Part shown: one piece after another, positions 1 to 26,514 of the stretch
Numbering within the stretch: position 1 is the first letter of the stretch
How the letters are laid out: each line of letters starts with the position of its first letter
DNA from: Doris montereyensis
Lineage: Eukaryota; Mollusca; Gastropoda; Nudibranchia; Dorididae
Length of the DNA stretch: 64,000 nt
NCBI GenBank assembly: GCA_037039925.1
Contig: JAXRKP010000646.1
Location: 128,501 to 192,500, forward strand
Direction of reading: 5' to 3'
Position numbers and translations under genes: made by a program
The notes under the pieces: model-generated
Seen by the model: only the letters and a program-made list of their open reading frames with translations
Databases searched by the model: none
What the model was told of the DNA's origin: nothing

Positions 1-7
1 TTCACAG

Positions 8-13253
<13,246 letters not shown>

Positions 13254-13588
13254 AAATGTTTTGCCTGTTTTACATGCTCCATAGAATAGATTTTTCTTTA
13301 AGTCCGTCCACAATTATAAATGATATGGTTCAAGTTTGAAATTGGTGCAACTAAGAGTATGACAGTAGAAGAAAACATCCTTTTATTATGTGACAACTTC
13401 TTCTCTTTTCTATTGAAAAAATGTTGTATTTATTTTGAGAAGCTTCTTTTTTTTTTCATTCTATGATAACATTTTAATGAAATAAGTACCAAAATTGTCT
13501 TTTCATTTCATTTGAGACATCCATTTTAGTGGTAATGTGATAAGACAAAGATATTTTTCTGTGATATTTTCATTCCATGTTGTTTTTG

Positions 13589-13594
13589 AATAAA
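13589..13594 (+). terminator. polyadenylation signal AATAAA of IFT88
   Basis: AATAAA lies 336 bases after the conserved stop codon, at the end of an AT-rich 3' UTR that shows no repeat family. Confidence 0.6.
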
Positions 13595-13609
13595 ACTGTT
13601 CTCAAATTT

Positions 13610-14335
13610 AAATGAAACCTTTACTTAATGACATTTATTGAACGGAATGATTTGATGAATGCAAGACAGGTTTCAATGGGTTATGTATTGTGTTCAAGTT
13701 CAGTCGCTATTTGAAGGGTTAATTATTTAGATGAAACAAAATGGAACGCGAAAGTTGCAATTCACATTAGTCTGTTTCTTTTTCACAGAAGGGGGGGGGG
13801 GGATATATTTTTTTAAATTAAACTTAATTGATATTATTTTTTTCAAGTTTCATAAGAAAAGAAAAAGCATGTTTCTCTGGGTATGGGCAGGAAATGGCAA
13901 TGTATTAGGTACCTGAGATAAATATGCTGAGCATTAAAATAAATATACGAAATATTCAAAATCTGGGTTGAACAACTGGATGTAGAAATAAGAAAATGAG
14001 GTATCTGAAATCGTTTGTTTTATTTTGGAGAAAGCATGTTCAAGAGGTCTTCTGAGTATTATTTGTGTACGCTCAAACCTCGTTATACTACCAACTGTTG
14101 TGCTAGTGGTAATTTGGCGTTATAAAGTGAATGACATTATAACGAAAACTGCCTCTTTTCAGTATTACCAAGTGACCATTGAAACATTGAACTCAAATAT
14201 ATATCGATAAAATCGTAAAACATGTTGATACGAATTAGTAACTTTACAGCAAGAGGCCAATAGCATTCAGATTAATTTGTGTTAAATGTTTATCAAGATA
14301 TTCGCATTCATATTGAAACTACAGCACTTGTTCTA
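13610..14335. other. intergenic, no gene seen
   Basis: AT-rich sequence with a short poly-G at about 13791-13801. Near 14075 there is CAAACCTCGTTATACTACC, faintly reminiscent of pogo-type ends. Nothing coding was recognised. Confidence 0.5.
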
Positions 14336-14339
14336 TATG

Positions 14340-14745
14340 TCTCCCATTCTGGCTGATGTATTCTCTACTCTCTAAGACGTAGAATGAAATTGTCAATCAT
14401 CTTCTTGCACTGCTCTTTTGGGATGGATCTCACATATCTTGTGATAGTGTTTCTCAAATTATGAAGTAATTCAAAATTGTTCCCACACATCTTATCCTTG
14501 AGGAATCCCCACAGGTGATAGTCTAAGGGGTTGAAGTCAGGACTATTGGGCGTCCGTTGGTGCATACTGCAGGGGTTGATGATTCTGCTTCCAAAATTAT
14601 CTCCGAGCCATTTTATGTCAGTGTTTGCGATGTGGGAGGTGGCCCCGTCTTGCTGGAACCACTGGTTTCCCATCTTGCTCCTAAAAGCCTTCCAACGGTC
14701 CTTCATAATGAATTCAAGATGGTCATGTAGCAAACAGAGGTAACT
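14340..14745 (-). mobile_element. Tc1/mariner-superfamily transposase remnant, catalytic C-terminal half
   Basis: A 122-codon open stretch (14733 to 14365) reads WFQQDGATSHIA, then SPDFNPLDYHLWGFLKDKM, then SIPKEQCKKMIDNFILRLRE. This is the DDE domain of an IS630/Tc1/mariner-type transposase from the second catalytic Asp onward. I count 41 residues between the Asp of QQDGA and the Asp of NPLD, longer than the usual 34-39, though a short insertion could explain it. The N-terminal half and first Asp are missing. No terminal repeats were found. Confidence 0.85.
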
Positions 14746-14814
14746 ATCACTGTCACTGTATTGTGATCTTCGTGCAAGAAGAAATAAATCATAGACACAG
14801 AAAGATCAAAAGAC

Positions 14815-15960
14815 ACTAAAGAATAAGCCGAGGAAGGGCTGAAAAGAATCGACAAATATGATCTCCAGGATAATATGAAGTTTGGTGCCTGCAGTTCATG
14901 TTGATTCCCAAGCTCTTATGGCCCCTACTGGTATATGACATGTACAACTGTTGTTGATGCAATCAAAGTCAAGATTAATAAATATATTAGGAAATGGTTT
15001 AAATTTGATGTACCATCCTGTCTTTCAAATGTGCCATGACATGCTATTGCCGGCAGGCAAAAATCCAGCTACCTTTGAAATTTGTTGTTGAAGAATACAA
15101 AGAATGAAAATCAAGGCTGCAAATTATACTCACAAATTTTGAGAGCAGCCCAGCCACAGCTAAAAAGTGGAAGGAAATGGACAGCCACAGACACAGTAAA
15201 AACATCCCACGACTGCTTGAGGATGAGAGGGAAGAAAGTAATCAGACAGACACAAAACAACCATGTAGGGCTAGGAACATCTCAGACAAAATGGTGGTCG
15301 AAATTGGAAGACAAAGAAAAGAGAGATATGATCGTCCAGGAAGTAAGGCAGGAAGAGGACACTAAACGAGTTCAGAGAGCAGTCCAACAATATCAGCAAG
15401 GCCATTGGACAACCTGAGAAAACGCCTTGCAGAGGAGTCTGACCTGGAACGATCTATGGCAAATGGCAACGGTAAGGATAAGTTTCATAATCTGATCAGT
15501 AGTATGACCTCTTACCTTCAAATGGAAATGTGGTGAAGTGGGAGAAAACAACCGATGCAAAAGCCGAACATATGACCAGAGTACTGGCAGTAGATGTTGG
15601 AGTCAGAGGGTTTGTAGGAGCTCAACTTATTCCTTCCTAAAACAGTTCTCAATTACAGGAAACAAGCGTATTAGAGCACTCAAACAGTTGGCAGAAAATC
15701 GGAAAAGAGCTCCAGTTGGATCTGGTCAAGAAAGAAATGAAAGCTTGCTTCATATAGAATAAAAATTTACCATTAAGTATGGATGTAAAGTGGTAGCTGC
15801 AAAAAATGCAGTGGCCAATTAGAAAAGTCAAGCAACGATGAGTCTGTTTAGCCGGTGGATGGGTGATCAAAACTGGCGAGGAAAAGAAAGGCAGAGTGGC
15901 ACCTATGAGTCATGACCTAGTTGTGACCGGGCCCCCAAGTGTAAGGAGGTTAAGGGCCGA
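14815..15960 (+). mobile_element. R2-like LINE, 3' (C-terminal ORF) fragment
   Basis: Broken frames read LIPKLLWPLLVYDMYNCC, INKYIRKWFKFDVPSCLSNV, then at 15082-15417 LRAAQPQLKSGRKWTATDTV and GLGTSQTKWWSKLEDKEKRD, and near 15570 MTRVLAVDVGVRGFVGAQLI. This order matches the region after the catalytic core in ORFs annotated as R2-type retrotransposable element reverse transcriptase. Several frameshifts; dead copy. Confidence 0.7.
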
Positions 15961-16049
15961 AACACGTGATCGACGGGGGTACTTTTCTTCTGAAAATTCT
16001 GTCTTTAGCTCCCATTGAGTTTCCTTCTACTACAGGGACACCGAGAATA

Positions 16050-17090
16050 CCTCCCTTTAAACAGTCGTGTCAGTGTATTCGTTACTGATCAGAAATTTTG
16101 TCGATCTGAAGAAGGCCATGGCAGAGAAGAATATTTTGCCTTCTACATTTATAATTGAAATGGATCTTGACTGGCTTTGCTCTTTTGGGATGTACACTCC
16201 ATCTGCTACCATCCATTGATCGCTTAGCTTTTCATTTCTCCATGCTGAGCAAGTCATCTTATGTAACCATACCAGAACCTTTGGGCATCTCTTTGTACAG
16301 TACATTATTAAGATGTTCCGTTCGGCCTGGATGAGAACTTGGCTTTGGCCTCATGGACCACAGATGTAACTTTCTTCAATAAAAGGGGTCTACTGCTAAA
16401 CCTACTTTTGGGTGCTGCAAGCCATTTCAAACCCTCAATTTGGTCCAATGGTTGATTGCGATCTGGGTCAGAATATATTTCCCTGAGATGTGCAAGTGTC
16501 ACTTTGTCAGTTGATAGGGTTCCTGACTTAGGCTGTTAAAATAATTGACGTGCAAACTTGATATGCTCTCTGAAAAATCTGTCATGTGTTTACTCTCTTT
16601 GGTATCTCCTTTTTCTTTCTGTTTTGACTTTGCTCAGAACATTATACTTTGTATTCAAATCTTCCCATGACTTTTGCAGCCCTTTCTTTTCAAATTCCGA
16701 GGCTTGCTTCATAAGTTTTTTTTTCAGATCGTTCTTCTTTCTCCTTATGTTGTCCATCTCTATTTCAGTATTTGGCGTCTGTTCAGGACGACATGGTCAC
16801 GGTGGTGTTTTTTGGCTGTTTCACTCCGAGTGTTTCTCGGTACGTTTGGTAGACAATTTCACCATAGGTTGTTGACGTTTGGTCTCGCGTGCTATTTCCT
16901 ATCATGGTCTTCAGCCTCTTGCTGATCTTATTGTCCAGAGATCCCCATTGATCTTTTGTGCTAGCGGGTGGAAATGTGATCTTTGGGCGTCTCTCATCAA
17001 GAAATTGCAAGAGTTCCTTGTCAGAATCTATTGCTTGGATGTCCATATCACTGTGGTTGTATTCCTGGCCTTGATTTTCTGACAACTATC
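16050..17090 (-). mobile_element. R2-like LINE, 5'/RT-start fragment in opposite orientation
   Basis: Minus-strand frames read KITFPPASTKDQWGSLDNKI (near 16960), HLREIYSDPDRNQPL (near 16490), VHEAKAKFSSRPNGTS, then KLSDQWMVADGVYIPKEQSQ and VEGKIFFSAMAFFRSTKFLI. This is the pre-RT and early RT region of the same LINE type as 14.8-15.96 kb. The two pieces point at each other, and the catalytic FADD part is absent from both. Confidence 0.7.
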
Positions 17091-17227
17091 CTGTCGGAGT
17101 AGAGTGTTGTAATTCACTCATTGAATTCGTCATGCATCCCTTCGTTGTTCGATAAATCTCCATTCCTCTTTCAGTGGAAATTTTCCTACCACTGACATAT
17201 ACATGGAAACTTTATTCGCTCGTCTTC

Positions 17228-18012
17228 ATTCAAAGTCTGAATTGGCTTGTCCAAAAACAACAAACCAACTGTTCACTTGCAAAGTTATAACTCACTTATC
17301 CAAAAACAACAAACCAACTGTTCACGCGCAAAGTTATAACTCACTTATCCAAAAACAATAAACCAACTGTTCACTCGCAAAGTTATAACTCACTTGTCCA
17401 AAAACAATAAACCAACTGTTCACTCACAAAGTTATAACTCACTTATCCAAAAACAATAAACCAACTGTTCACTCACAAAGTTATAACTCACTTATCCAAA
17501 AACAACAAACCAACTGTTCACTCACAAAGTTATAACCAACTTATCCAAAAACAATAAACCAACTGTTCACTCACAAAGTTATAACTCACTTATCCAAAAA
17601 CAACAAACCAACTGTTCACTCACAAAGTTATAACTCACTTATCCAAAAGTTCACTCACAAAGTTATAACTCACTTATCCAAAAACAATAAACCAACTGTT
17701 CACTCACAAAGTTATAACTCACTTATCCAAAAACAACAAACCAACTGTTCACTCACAAAGTTATAACTCACTTATCCAAAAACAACAAACCAACTGTTCA
17801 CTCACAAAGTTATAACTCACTTATCCAAAAACAACAAACCAACTGTTCACTCACAAAGTTATAACCAACTTATCCAAAAACAATAAACCAACTGTTCACT
17901 CACAAAGTTATAACTCACTTATCCAAAAACAATAAACCAACTGTTCACTCACAAAGTTATAACTCACTTATCCAAAAACAATAAACCAACTGTTCACTCA
18001 CAAAGTTATGAC
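17228..18012. repeat. 49-bp minisatellite
   Basis: About 16 units of CAAAGTTATAACTCACTTAT followed by CCAAAAACAATAAACCAACT and GTTCACTCA. One unit near 17645 is internally shortened. Intergenic. Confidence 0.95.
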
Positions 18013-18169
18013 CCACCTCTCCTTACACAAAGAATGTATTTTATCTATTAGCGCCAAAGAATGGGATCTTAGCATTTCATTCGCAAAACTCCCAAAGCAA
18101 ACCCACCCATGCCCAATAACTCACACTTACTGACTCCTTTTATTACACGCCAGGAGGTTTTTCAAAATG

Positions 18170-18442
18170 AGGGGGACTCGGTAGTCCAGAGGCAATGTGT
18201 TGACCTCTAAAACCAAAAGGTAATGGGTTCGACGCTGCCAACGGTCAACAATATATCTAAAAATTGTATCTACTACCCTGGTCCAGGTAGGTGGATCGAC
18301 ATCTAGTCCCATCGGAGACGGATGATAAAAAAGGACGTCCCGTGTAGTTAGCAACATTCTGTGCACACTAAAAATCCTACCAAAAAACCCCCAGATCACC
18401 TTAGTTGTGGCGTGGATGTGGATACATTAAATCAAATTAAAT
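18170..18442 (+). repeat. tRNA-headed SINE family 2, copy 1
   Basis: The head GACTCGGTAGTCCAGAGGCA is followed by a B-box-like GGGTTCGACGC, the block GGTCCAGGTAGGTGGATCG, and a 3' end CCTTAGTTGTGG then AAATCAAATTAAAT. The same order recurs at 36.1, 37.7 (minus), 42.46 and 60.6 kb (minus). Confidence 0.75.
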
Positions 18443-18444
18443 AT

Positions 18445-18790
18445 AAACAAAAATTCAAGATTATGTATTTATAATATCACTCAAATCAACTGAATGTAGA
18501 TTTCATATTACCTTAATCTCAATGGGATTACCCCAAGGATCTGAAAGGAATCACAAAGGGACAGATGATGATCTTGGCGACTTGTTGTATTCGGACGATT
18601 TACGAAACAAATTCATCTTTTTAGTCTCTTTTTTTTAGATTATTGTATCGTGCACTAGTCTACCAGATGACAGCATTGATAACGGGAACATACAAAATAT
18701 CTCACACAACACACAACATTTGCACTTATCATGGCAACAGGCCATGCTTTGGTCTCTCAGACTAATCTGTGCAACGTTGGGATGACATAT
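18445..18790. other. intergenic, no feature recognised
   Basis: AT-rich non-repetitive sequence with no recognised protein similarity or tandem structure. Confidence 0.4.
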
Positions 18791-18794
18791 CATG

Positions 18795-18895
18795 TAGTGT
18801 AATCCAGGCGACCTAAGAGAATGTCGTGTATCCTATTCATAGATAAAAGCTGTCTGAGATAAAGGCAGATGCGCCGGCCGACGCTTTGTGAGTGA
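18795..18895 (+). repeat. dispersed repeat A, copy 1
   Basis: Contains GTAATCCAGGCGACCTAAGA and GTCTGAGATAAAGGCAGA. An inverted diverged copy lies at 21590-21695 (TCTTAGGTCGCCTGG). Confidence 0.6.
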
Positions 18896-18914
18896 GGGTT
18901 TCATCTGCAAGACT

Positions 18915-19345
18915 ACTTTCCCATCTGATGAAATTTATATATATCTTACTGCTCAAGAAAAATTGAAGACATCGTAGCAGACCAAAACCACCCACTAACA
19001 CCTCAAATCAAAATTTCCAAACACTCCAAAAGACCAAATTATTTTGTATGCCATAAAGAAAGGTATAAAAGATAATTCTTACCATCATCTGTAAAATTAT
19101 TATGACTGCCATCACCAGTTTCATTCTCATCATCGCTCTTTTGAACATTATTCATTGCAATGACTACGTTTACATGTATTAGAAGAAAGTTAATTTTTTG
19201 TTGTTATACATGTTTTGATCTCGTAATGCTTACATGTGTGCAAGCTGTTTGTGTGTGAAGAATAATTCATTTATAGTAAAAATATGTTGTATTCACATTG
19301 TTATATTGAAGGTATTGGACAATAAAGTTGTATCTACCTTGCACA
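18915..19345 (+). repeat. dispersed repeat B, copy 1
   Basis: About 430 bp whose reverse complement recurs at 22335-22835. It starts near CTTTCCCATCTGATGAAATT and ends GGACAATAAAGTTGTATCT. The ending resembles a 3' UTR with an AATAAA-like motif, so B may be the tail of a non-autonomous retroelement. Confidence 0.75.
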
Positions 19346-19475
19346 ATAATTTAAATCTCGCATAGATCTAGATTCTAGATCCCAGATCTAGCATGCCTTT
19401 TGATTTGCATTTGTGCTGGGCAGATTAAGATCTAGAATCTATATATATTTAGTAAATGACAAATTCTTGAATGTA

Positions 19476-19980
<505 letters not shown>

Positions 19981-20019
19981 ACTGACAGATATAGAGCAAC
20001 ATGATAGGGGGTTTTAATC

Positions 20020-21585
20020 AAATTGATGATGGCAAAAAAATGTGTAACTTTATTTCAAGATTATACTTTCAAAAACAGGAATAATAATATTTCACATACC
20101 TGGTGCTGTAGATCTAATCCATTAACAAAATATTTCCCTCTGCATTTAATTTGGGCTTGGTACCGATTAAGGCTGCATTGCATATATAGTTCACGTGTTC
20201 TAAAGCACTGGCTTGGTATGAATTGAAGGTTCATTAATCCAATAATTTTATTTTCCTGTTGAAATTGAAGATGATAATTTTGCTATTTTTCTACGTTGTT
20301 GCCCAGAATTAGGTCTAGCCTGTTCTTGTTGAAGACAGAAACGTTTCATTAAAATAATTGACAATCCTCATCAGTGACTTTGAACAAAGTTCCAAAAATA
20401 ATGTGAAACAGACTTGGGAATTCTTGGAAAATGCTAATGAGTCTTATGTGACAAGAAACCTCTTTGCTCATTTTAAAAAAGACATCACATATCCTAGAAT
20501 GTTGAACAATTCTCAGATGGGTATGATAGTGCACCACGATACATATTTTCCGTGAAAGTCCCGGCATTATCTGACAGGTAGGATGGCGATCCCTGCAAAC
20601 CTGAATCTTTAAAGGCCATATATCCCCCTATGTACAATAGTGCCATCTTCTCATCCCCTATAAGAGATTCAACTTGAGGATGAACATTGTCAAGAATGGA
20701 AATTTCATGCTCAGTTATTATTTTAAGATAAAGGTTTTGAGTAATCAATATCATTATCTACTTCATTTTTAAGCATGAACTTGGCTCTGTCAATTGAAAT
20801 TGTATTGATATTAAAGTGATGGGAATTATTTTGACTAAATGTAGATCTAGAGATGGGGACTACGGTTTCCTGCTGATTCAGTCAAGAACAATTTAAGAAG
20901 TATACAGTAAAATATATAATCCAAGTGCATGAACAGTTAATTGTTGAAAGCGATCAATGGTGACAGAGAGCTGAGATTCGAGACAGCACAAACTTGAGAA
21001 AGCACCGCTTAACCAACTTTAATCAAGATATATATATGTATTCTAAATATAGATCTAGATCTAGCTGGCTCTAGATAGATCTAGATCTAGATCTAGATTC
21101 AGTAACAGTAGAATTCCACTAGATCATATCAACTCTCTGTATCAATCTCAAAATCGTCTATAGTGTATGCAACATAAACAAGAATGAGATATAATTCAAC
21201 TAATAAATCCAAAAAACGAAAAAGAGAAGACAGTATCATCTTCAACAACATTCAAAATCGAAACCGGCTCTTACTTGTAAAGTGTAAACAGTTGAGGTTG
21301 ACTACAGATTACGTTTCGGTATCGGTGTATCAGTTTACTTGGATTGTATTAGCCCGATAATGCAGGTTTTCATAGAAGAAAACGCATGTAGGTGTAATTG
21401 GAAACGGTAAGGATGAAGACAAAAGAGTATCTTTATATTGAAACTTAACATATTATGCTAAACAACATCTCAGATTATAATAGAAAAGATGTAATATAAA
21501 GTTTAATTATTATACTTGATGCATTTTATGACTATGAATACAAGAAAAGATAAATCAAATGAAAACTTTTTCTGATCTCCCTTTA
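20020..21585. other. intergenic, AT-rich; AGATCT-rich palindromic tract
   Basis: No gene recognised. At about 21045-21105 there is a cluster of AGATCTAGATCTAG-type palindromes. Similar tracts occur at 19360-19445 and 27660-27860. Confidence 0.5.
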
Positions 21586-21589
21586 GCTG

Positions 21590-21695
21590 AGCAGATTCGT
21601 CGGCCAGGATGGCCAGCCTCTATCTGACAGCCCTTATCTAGATTACACGGCCTTCTCTTAGGTCGCCTGGAGTGTAATGCTTTAGCAACTAAAAA
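21590..21695 (-). repeat. dispersed repeat A, copy 2 (inverted)
   Basis: Reverse-complement match to 18795-18895, sharing TTCTCTTAGGTCGCCTGG and the CGTCGGCC end. Confidence 0.6.
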
Positions 21696-21999
21696 TGATT
21701 TCACTTTGATGTTAGGTTTTTCAAAAGGATCAATACAGTTCTTCATCTCTCACAGCATAGATCTAACTAATATTAACAATAAATGCAATAGTTTTATAAA
21801 CTTGTATAGATTTTCTTACCATGTTGTTCAAAAGCTTTGAAGCTGACTATTTCTGCTGTTGGCTGCGGCTGTGTGTTATATGGTGGTGTGAGTGGAAGGT
21901 GTTTTGAGTGATATATTATGAGTAAACTTATGTACTAAATGTATTTTTGTAATATGAGAAATGTAAATCAAAAGAAAAATTGCATTCTTTGGACAATAA

Positions 22000-24900
22000 A
22001 GATTCATCATATTCATTGCGTTTTCACCCTATACCAGGGTATAGGCCATGAACAACAGACTTCCACTCATCCTATCTTGGGAAATTCTTGTCAAGTCCTT
22101 CCACAAAAGACCTCCTCTCTTCAATTCATCCTTCACCAGACTTCTCCAGGTTATTTGTGGCCTACCCCTAATCTTCTGCCCCCGTGGGTTCCACTGAGGT
22201 TTTCTGGGGGTGTGTCCTATCCATCTCCATCTCCGTTGTCCTATTTCTTCTGCTATTGGTTTCTGCAGTGTTTTTTCTCAGAGTGTTTCATTTTGAATTT
22301 TATCTGACCCCTGAATCCGTAATATTTTCCAAGGGTAAATGTTAAGATAAGATTACATAAGATATAACTTTATTGTCCAAAAGTGGCACATTGTTTTGGT
22401 GTTACAATACCTACAATGTAGTAATATGAAATACAATGTACAACACATTTTACTATACCTAAATTATTCTTCACACACAAACAGCTTACACACATTTAAG
22501 CATTACGAGATCAAAACATGTATAAAATAACAACAAAGAATTAACATTTTTCTTATACATGTAAATGTAGCCATTGCAATAAATAATGTTCAAAAGAGCG
22601 GTGGTGATGATGAAACTGGTGATGGTAGTCATAGTAATTTTACAGATGATGGAAAGAATTATCTGTGATATATTTTGTTTATGGCACAAAAAATAAATGG
22701 GTCTTTTGGAGCGTTTGGAAATTTTTATTTGAGGGGTTAGTGGGTGGTTTTGGTCTGTTACAATGGCTTCAATTTTCCTCGAACAGTAAGATATATAAAT
22801 TTCACCGAAGGATGGGAAAGTGCATTGGGATATTTTACCTGCTTTTTAAATAATACTATTGTTGACAAAGCTCTGACGTTTTCTGCTCCAGGTCTTAGAG
22901 CCTTCAATCCATATAACAGTACCGATTTGACATTGGAGTTCAAACGTATTATAATCTTTGTTCTAGGGGTGATGGTATGGTCTTTTTCAGATCTTGTTCA
23001 AATTCCTGAATGCTGTTCTTGATTTTCTTATTCTTGTCTTGATTTTCGCTGTTGTTTCCCCTACATATCTACTACACTGCCAAGATAGCTAAAGTTGTCC
23101 ACTATTTCCTGAGTTGACTGTTTTCATTTTAAGTATTTTTAGTTTTTCAGGATGTATTCTGAGGCCAATAGAAATGGATAATTTTGAAATACTTGTCGTT
23201 TTACTCTGCGTCTGCTGCTGGTTGTATGAGAATATTACCAGGTTGTCTGCAAAGTTAAGATCATCTAGATGAGTCCATAGTGTCCACTGAATGCCATTTC
23301 TTCTTCCTGCTGTTGTTTTTTTGATAAGCCAGTCAATTGCCAGAATAAAGAGGAATAGAAATACAAGGCAACCTTATCTTACACCTGTTTTTATCTCAAA
23401 ACTGTCTGTAAGTTGTCCATCATATAAAATCATACAATTTGTGCCATTGTACATCTTTTTTGTTAGGTTGACGATTTTCTGGGGTATACCATAGTGCCTC
23501 ATGATTTTCCATAAGGTGGCCATATCAACACTGTCAAATTACCTTTTCGTAATCAACAAAGTTTATTTTCAATTATAAGTTTCTGGTCTGTACAAGAATG
23601 TTTTTTTCCAGAAGCCTGTCTGCTGGTCTCTGGGTTGTTCATCTGAGGCATCCTTGATCCTTTCGCATAAAATCCTGCTAATAACCTTACTTGGGAAGGA
23701 GAGGAGAGTCATTCCTATGTAATTATTGCAGTTGCTAAGATCCCATTTCTTCAGAAGTTTTACGAGATCTCCTCTTTCCAATCTGTTGGGACCTGCTCTT
23801 CATTTCACACCCTTTGAAACAAGCCGTGTAAAATATTGACTGTTGTAGATATATCTGTCTTCAATGCTTCTGGTAGTATAGAATCTGTTTGAATGGAGTT
23901 TAGCTAATAGCCTTTGCAATCTCTTCTCGTGTTGATAATCCACAGCTGATAAAGATATCTCTTTTTGCAGCCATGGTGTCTCATGAGTTTTCAGTCTGTT
24001 TAGTAGATGTTCAAAATCGTCTTTTCTGTCCTTCCTTATCAAAAACGGGGTTGCCATTGATATCCTTCATTGGTGTAGCTGATGGCCGGCCTTTACCTGC
24101 TAACAGTTTTGCCGTTTGGTATAATATCATCGTGTGCCCACCATGTGCTGCTTTTTCGGCTCTTTCTGCAAGTTCCGTGACAAACTTGTCCTTGTCCATC
24201 TTGATGCTTTTTCTTTACCTGTCTGGCTGCCACGGCACATTCCTTTATAACTTTTTTTTTTTCAATCCTTGTCCCGCCGCTGTTCAATACTCCTTCTTCC
24301 TCCTCCTGTCTGCTATTTTGTCAAGTGATGTTTCACTAATCCATTTCTTGTGTTTGTAGTCTTTTCTTCCTAAAATTTATCCTCACGGCTCTGTAAAAAC
24401 TTCCTTCACTTGGTTCCAATGGATTTGTATATCCTTCTCGATACGTTCTAGAGGCTGAAATTTGTTTTTGAGACACATTTGAATTGTTCTTTCATGTCTC
24501 TTTGTAGCAGGTTGACTTGTAATTTTGGTTGCCTGAAACCTCTGTTGTTTTCCCATGCCTTAGTTTCAACACTGCCGTGAGCAGATGGTGGTCTGATCTT
24601 ATATCTGCCCCACTGAGAACTCGAACATTTTCCAATGAGCGCCTAAATTTATGAGATATATATACAGAAATTGTCAATTTGATTTTCTGTGTTTCCATCC
24701 GGTGATATCCATGTGGCTTTATGTATCTTCTTGTGTAGGAAATTGGTACCGCCACTAACCAATCCATCAAAGGAGCACATATTTGTAAGCCTTTCTCCAT
24801 TGTCGTTCATCACTCCCAGGCCATGTTTGCCCATTATTTCTTCTTATCCAGTGTTGTCTATTCCTATTTTTGCATTAACATCTCCCATCACGATATTGAC

Positions 24901-25660
24901 ATCTCCAGAGGGTAGCTTTTCTATCACTCCCTTTAAACGGTTGTAGAATTGATCCTTCTCTTCGTCACCTGTATCCTTTGTTGGCACGTAGATTTGCACT
25001 ATGTTGTTGTTAATCCTCTTGCTTCTTGATGAAAATGACGCCATGATGATCCTTGAGCCATGGGCTTTCCATCCTCTAAGTGTTTTCTGTGCTGCTTTAC
25101 TTAAGATGAGAGCAATTCCTTCTCAGTGTGATCCTTGGTCTTTTCCAGAATACAAAATTTGTTCTACTGTTCGGAGGCGGTTCTGTCCATATTGTATCCA
25201 GTGGGATTCTCCGATTCCCAGTATGTGCAGCTTGATCTGGTGCATATGTTGGATAGCCTGTTCACACTTATTTGCTTCATACAAGGTTCGCACATTCCAC
25301 GACGCAACGGAGAGAATTCTTGATTGAAAATGGAGGCCTCGGTCCAATAACTTCCTCGGCTTTCGCCACTGAACATCATCCATCCTTTAACAGGAGCTCC
25401 ATTTTCTCCCAAGCTGCCGTTGTCATTTATCTGTGTTCATGTTTCTGTAACGTTTCTTTTTACACATGGGATTATTAGCCCCACGTCAACCTCAAACCTG
25501 GATGATCAATCGGCTCGGTGTCGGGAGCCACCACCTACTTCTTCATTTAGTTGCCTCATGTGACACGCTGACATCCCGTTGGGTGTATTCTTGCACCCTC
25601 TCTGTTGAGGGATCCGCAACCCACATGGGAACAATAAAGACTTACTACTATTAAGTCAAT
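22000..25660 (-). mobile_element. EN-RT LINE, degenerate, minus strand, interrupted by repeat B
   Basis: Going down the minus strand: a 5' UTR-like lead (25660-25480); endonuclease pieces SVASWNVRTLYEANKCEQAI and NIVMGDVNAKIGIDNTG, then MGKHGLGVMNDNGERLTNMC and WISPDGNTENQIDNF; a linker; reverse transcriptase pieces KKWDLSNCNNYIGMTLLSFP, SKVISRILCERIKDASDEQP and DDLNFADNLVIFSYNQQQTQ; NVKSVLLYG near 22930; and a C-terminal HTPRKPQWNPRGQKIRGRP near 22200. This is the LINE type often mislabelled craniofacial development protein 2-like. The RT box reads FADN instead of FADD. Many frame breaks; inactive. Confidence 0.85.
22335..22835 (-). repeat. dispersed repeat B, copy 2, nested in the LINE
   Basis: Reverse complement of 18915-19345. 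It lies between the VLLYG and HTPRKP parts of the LINE ORF, which are only about 50 codons apart in related elements. It therefore inserted into the LINE. It ends in TAAGATAAGATTACATAAG, a short-repeat tail as seen from the plus strand. Confidence 0.75.
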
Positions 25661-25765
25661 GTGTTTTTGTTGGAGGAAAATATGGCACGACGTTGAGAAA
25701 TTATAAGCAGTGGTGGAGGGAACATCATGGTTGAAAATAATACACTTGGCACAACATTGTATATC

Positions 25766-26508
25766 CAGTAGTCTCCGCCAAAAATGCACGGTCCACAGGT
25801 GATAAAAAAATCGTGCAATTTGGCGAAGGTGCATTTTGACGGAGTCAAAACTACAACCCATTATTTACATTTTTATTTGGAATTAAACTCTTTTTTGTTG
25901 TTGTTTGTTACTGTTTGGATTTTGTTTGTTGTTCGTTAGTTTGAAGACAAGATCCTATATACCTAACTTTTTCTCATAGATCTGATACATTCTTCTCTCA
26001 CTCAAAACTGCACCAAGGGGTAGGATGGTAGAGACATACGACAACTAGATCTCGGAATGATTTTTGTTGTTGTTTTTGTTGACATGCGTTTATCATACAG
26101 AGGACGATCTCTGTTGGTAAAAGTGACGACATACTGAGTCGGGGAGGGAAGGGGGCGGGTAGGGGTCACCAGAGTCGAGACAGCCAAGACTAGGTGCATA
26201 ACTGTCGTGTATATGAGTATGCATGGTCAACGAAGACCTACATGACACACACACACACATACACACACACACGTGCATGACCGATCTTGTTACTGGGACG
26301 AGGTAAAAGAGGTTATCAAGTTTATTTTTAACATTAAATTGACTTTCTAAATGCAACAAATTGAAGATGGACATACAAAAAGTTGTTGCATTTTGGCGAA
26401 GTCAAGCCAGCCGTTGTTGCGTTTTGAAGGGGTAATTAGCGTTGTAAAATTAGGTTACATGAAAAAACCATCCATTATGACGAATCGTGCATTTTGGTGG
26501 AGACTACA
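25766..26508. mobile_element. pogo-like non-autonomous DNA transposon (MITE), complete copy
   Basis: About 743 bp. The left end CAGTAGTCTCCGCCAAAAAT is mirrored by the right end, ATTTTGGTGGAGACTAC. The inverted repeats extend about 24 bp including TGCACGRT. Sub-terminal TGCATTTTGACGGAGTC and GCATTTTGGCGAAGTC motifs also occur in both halves. No transposase is encoded. Partial copies are at 60908 and 63149, both directly preceded by TA, as expected for the pogo/Tc1 target. Confidence 0.8.
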
Positions 26509-26514
26509 TTATAA

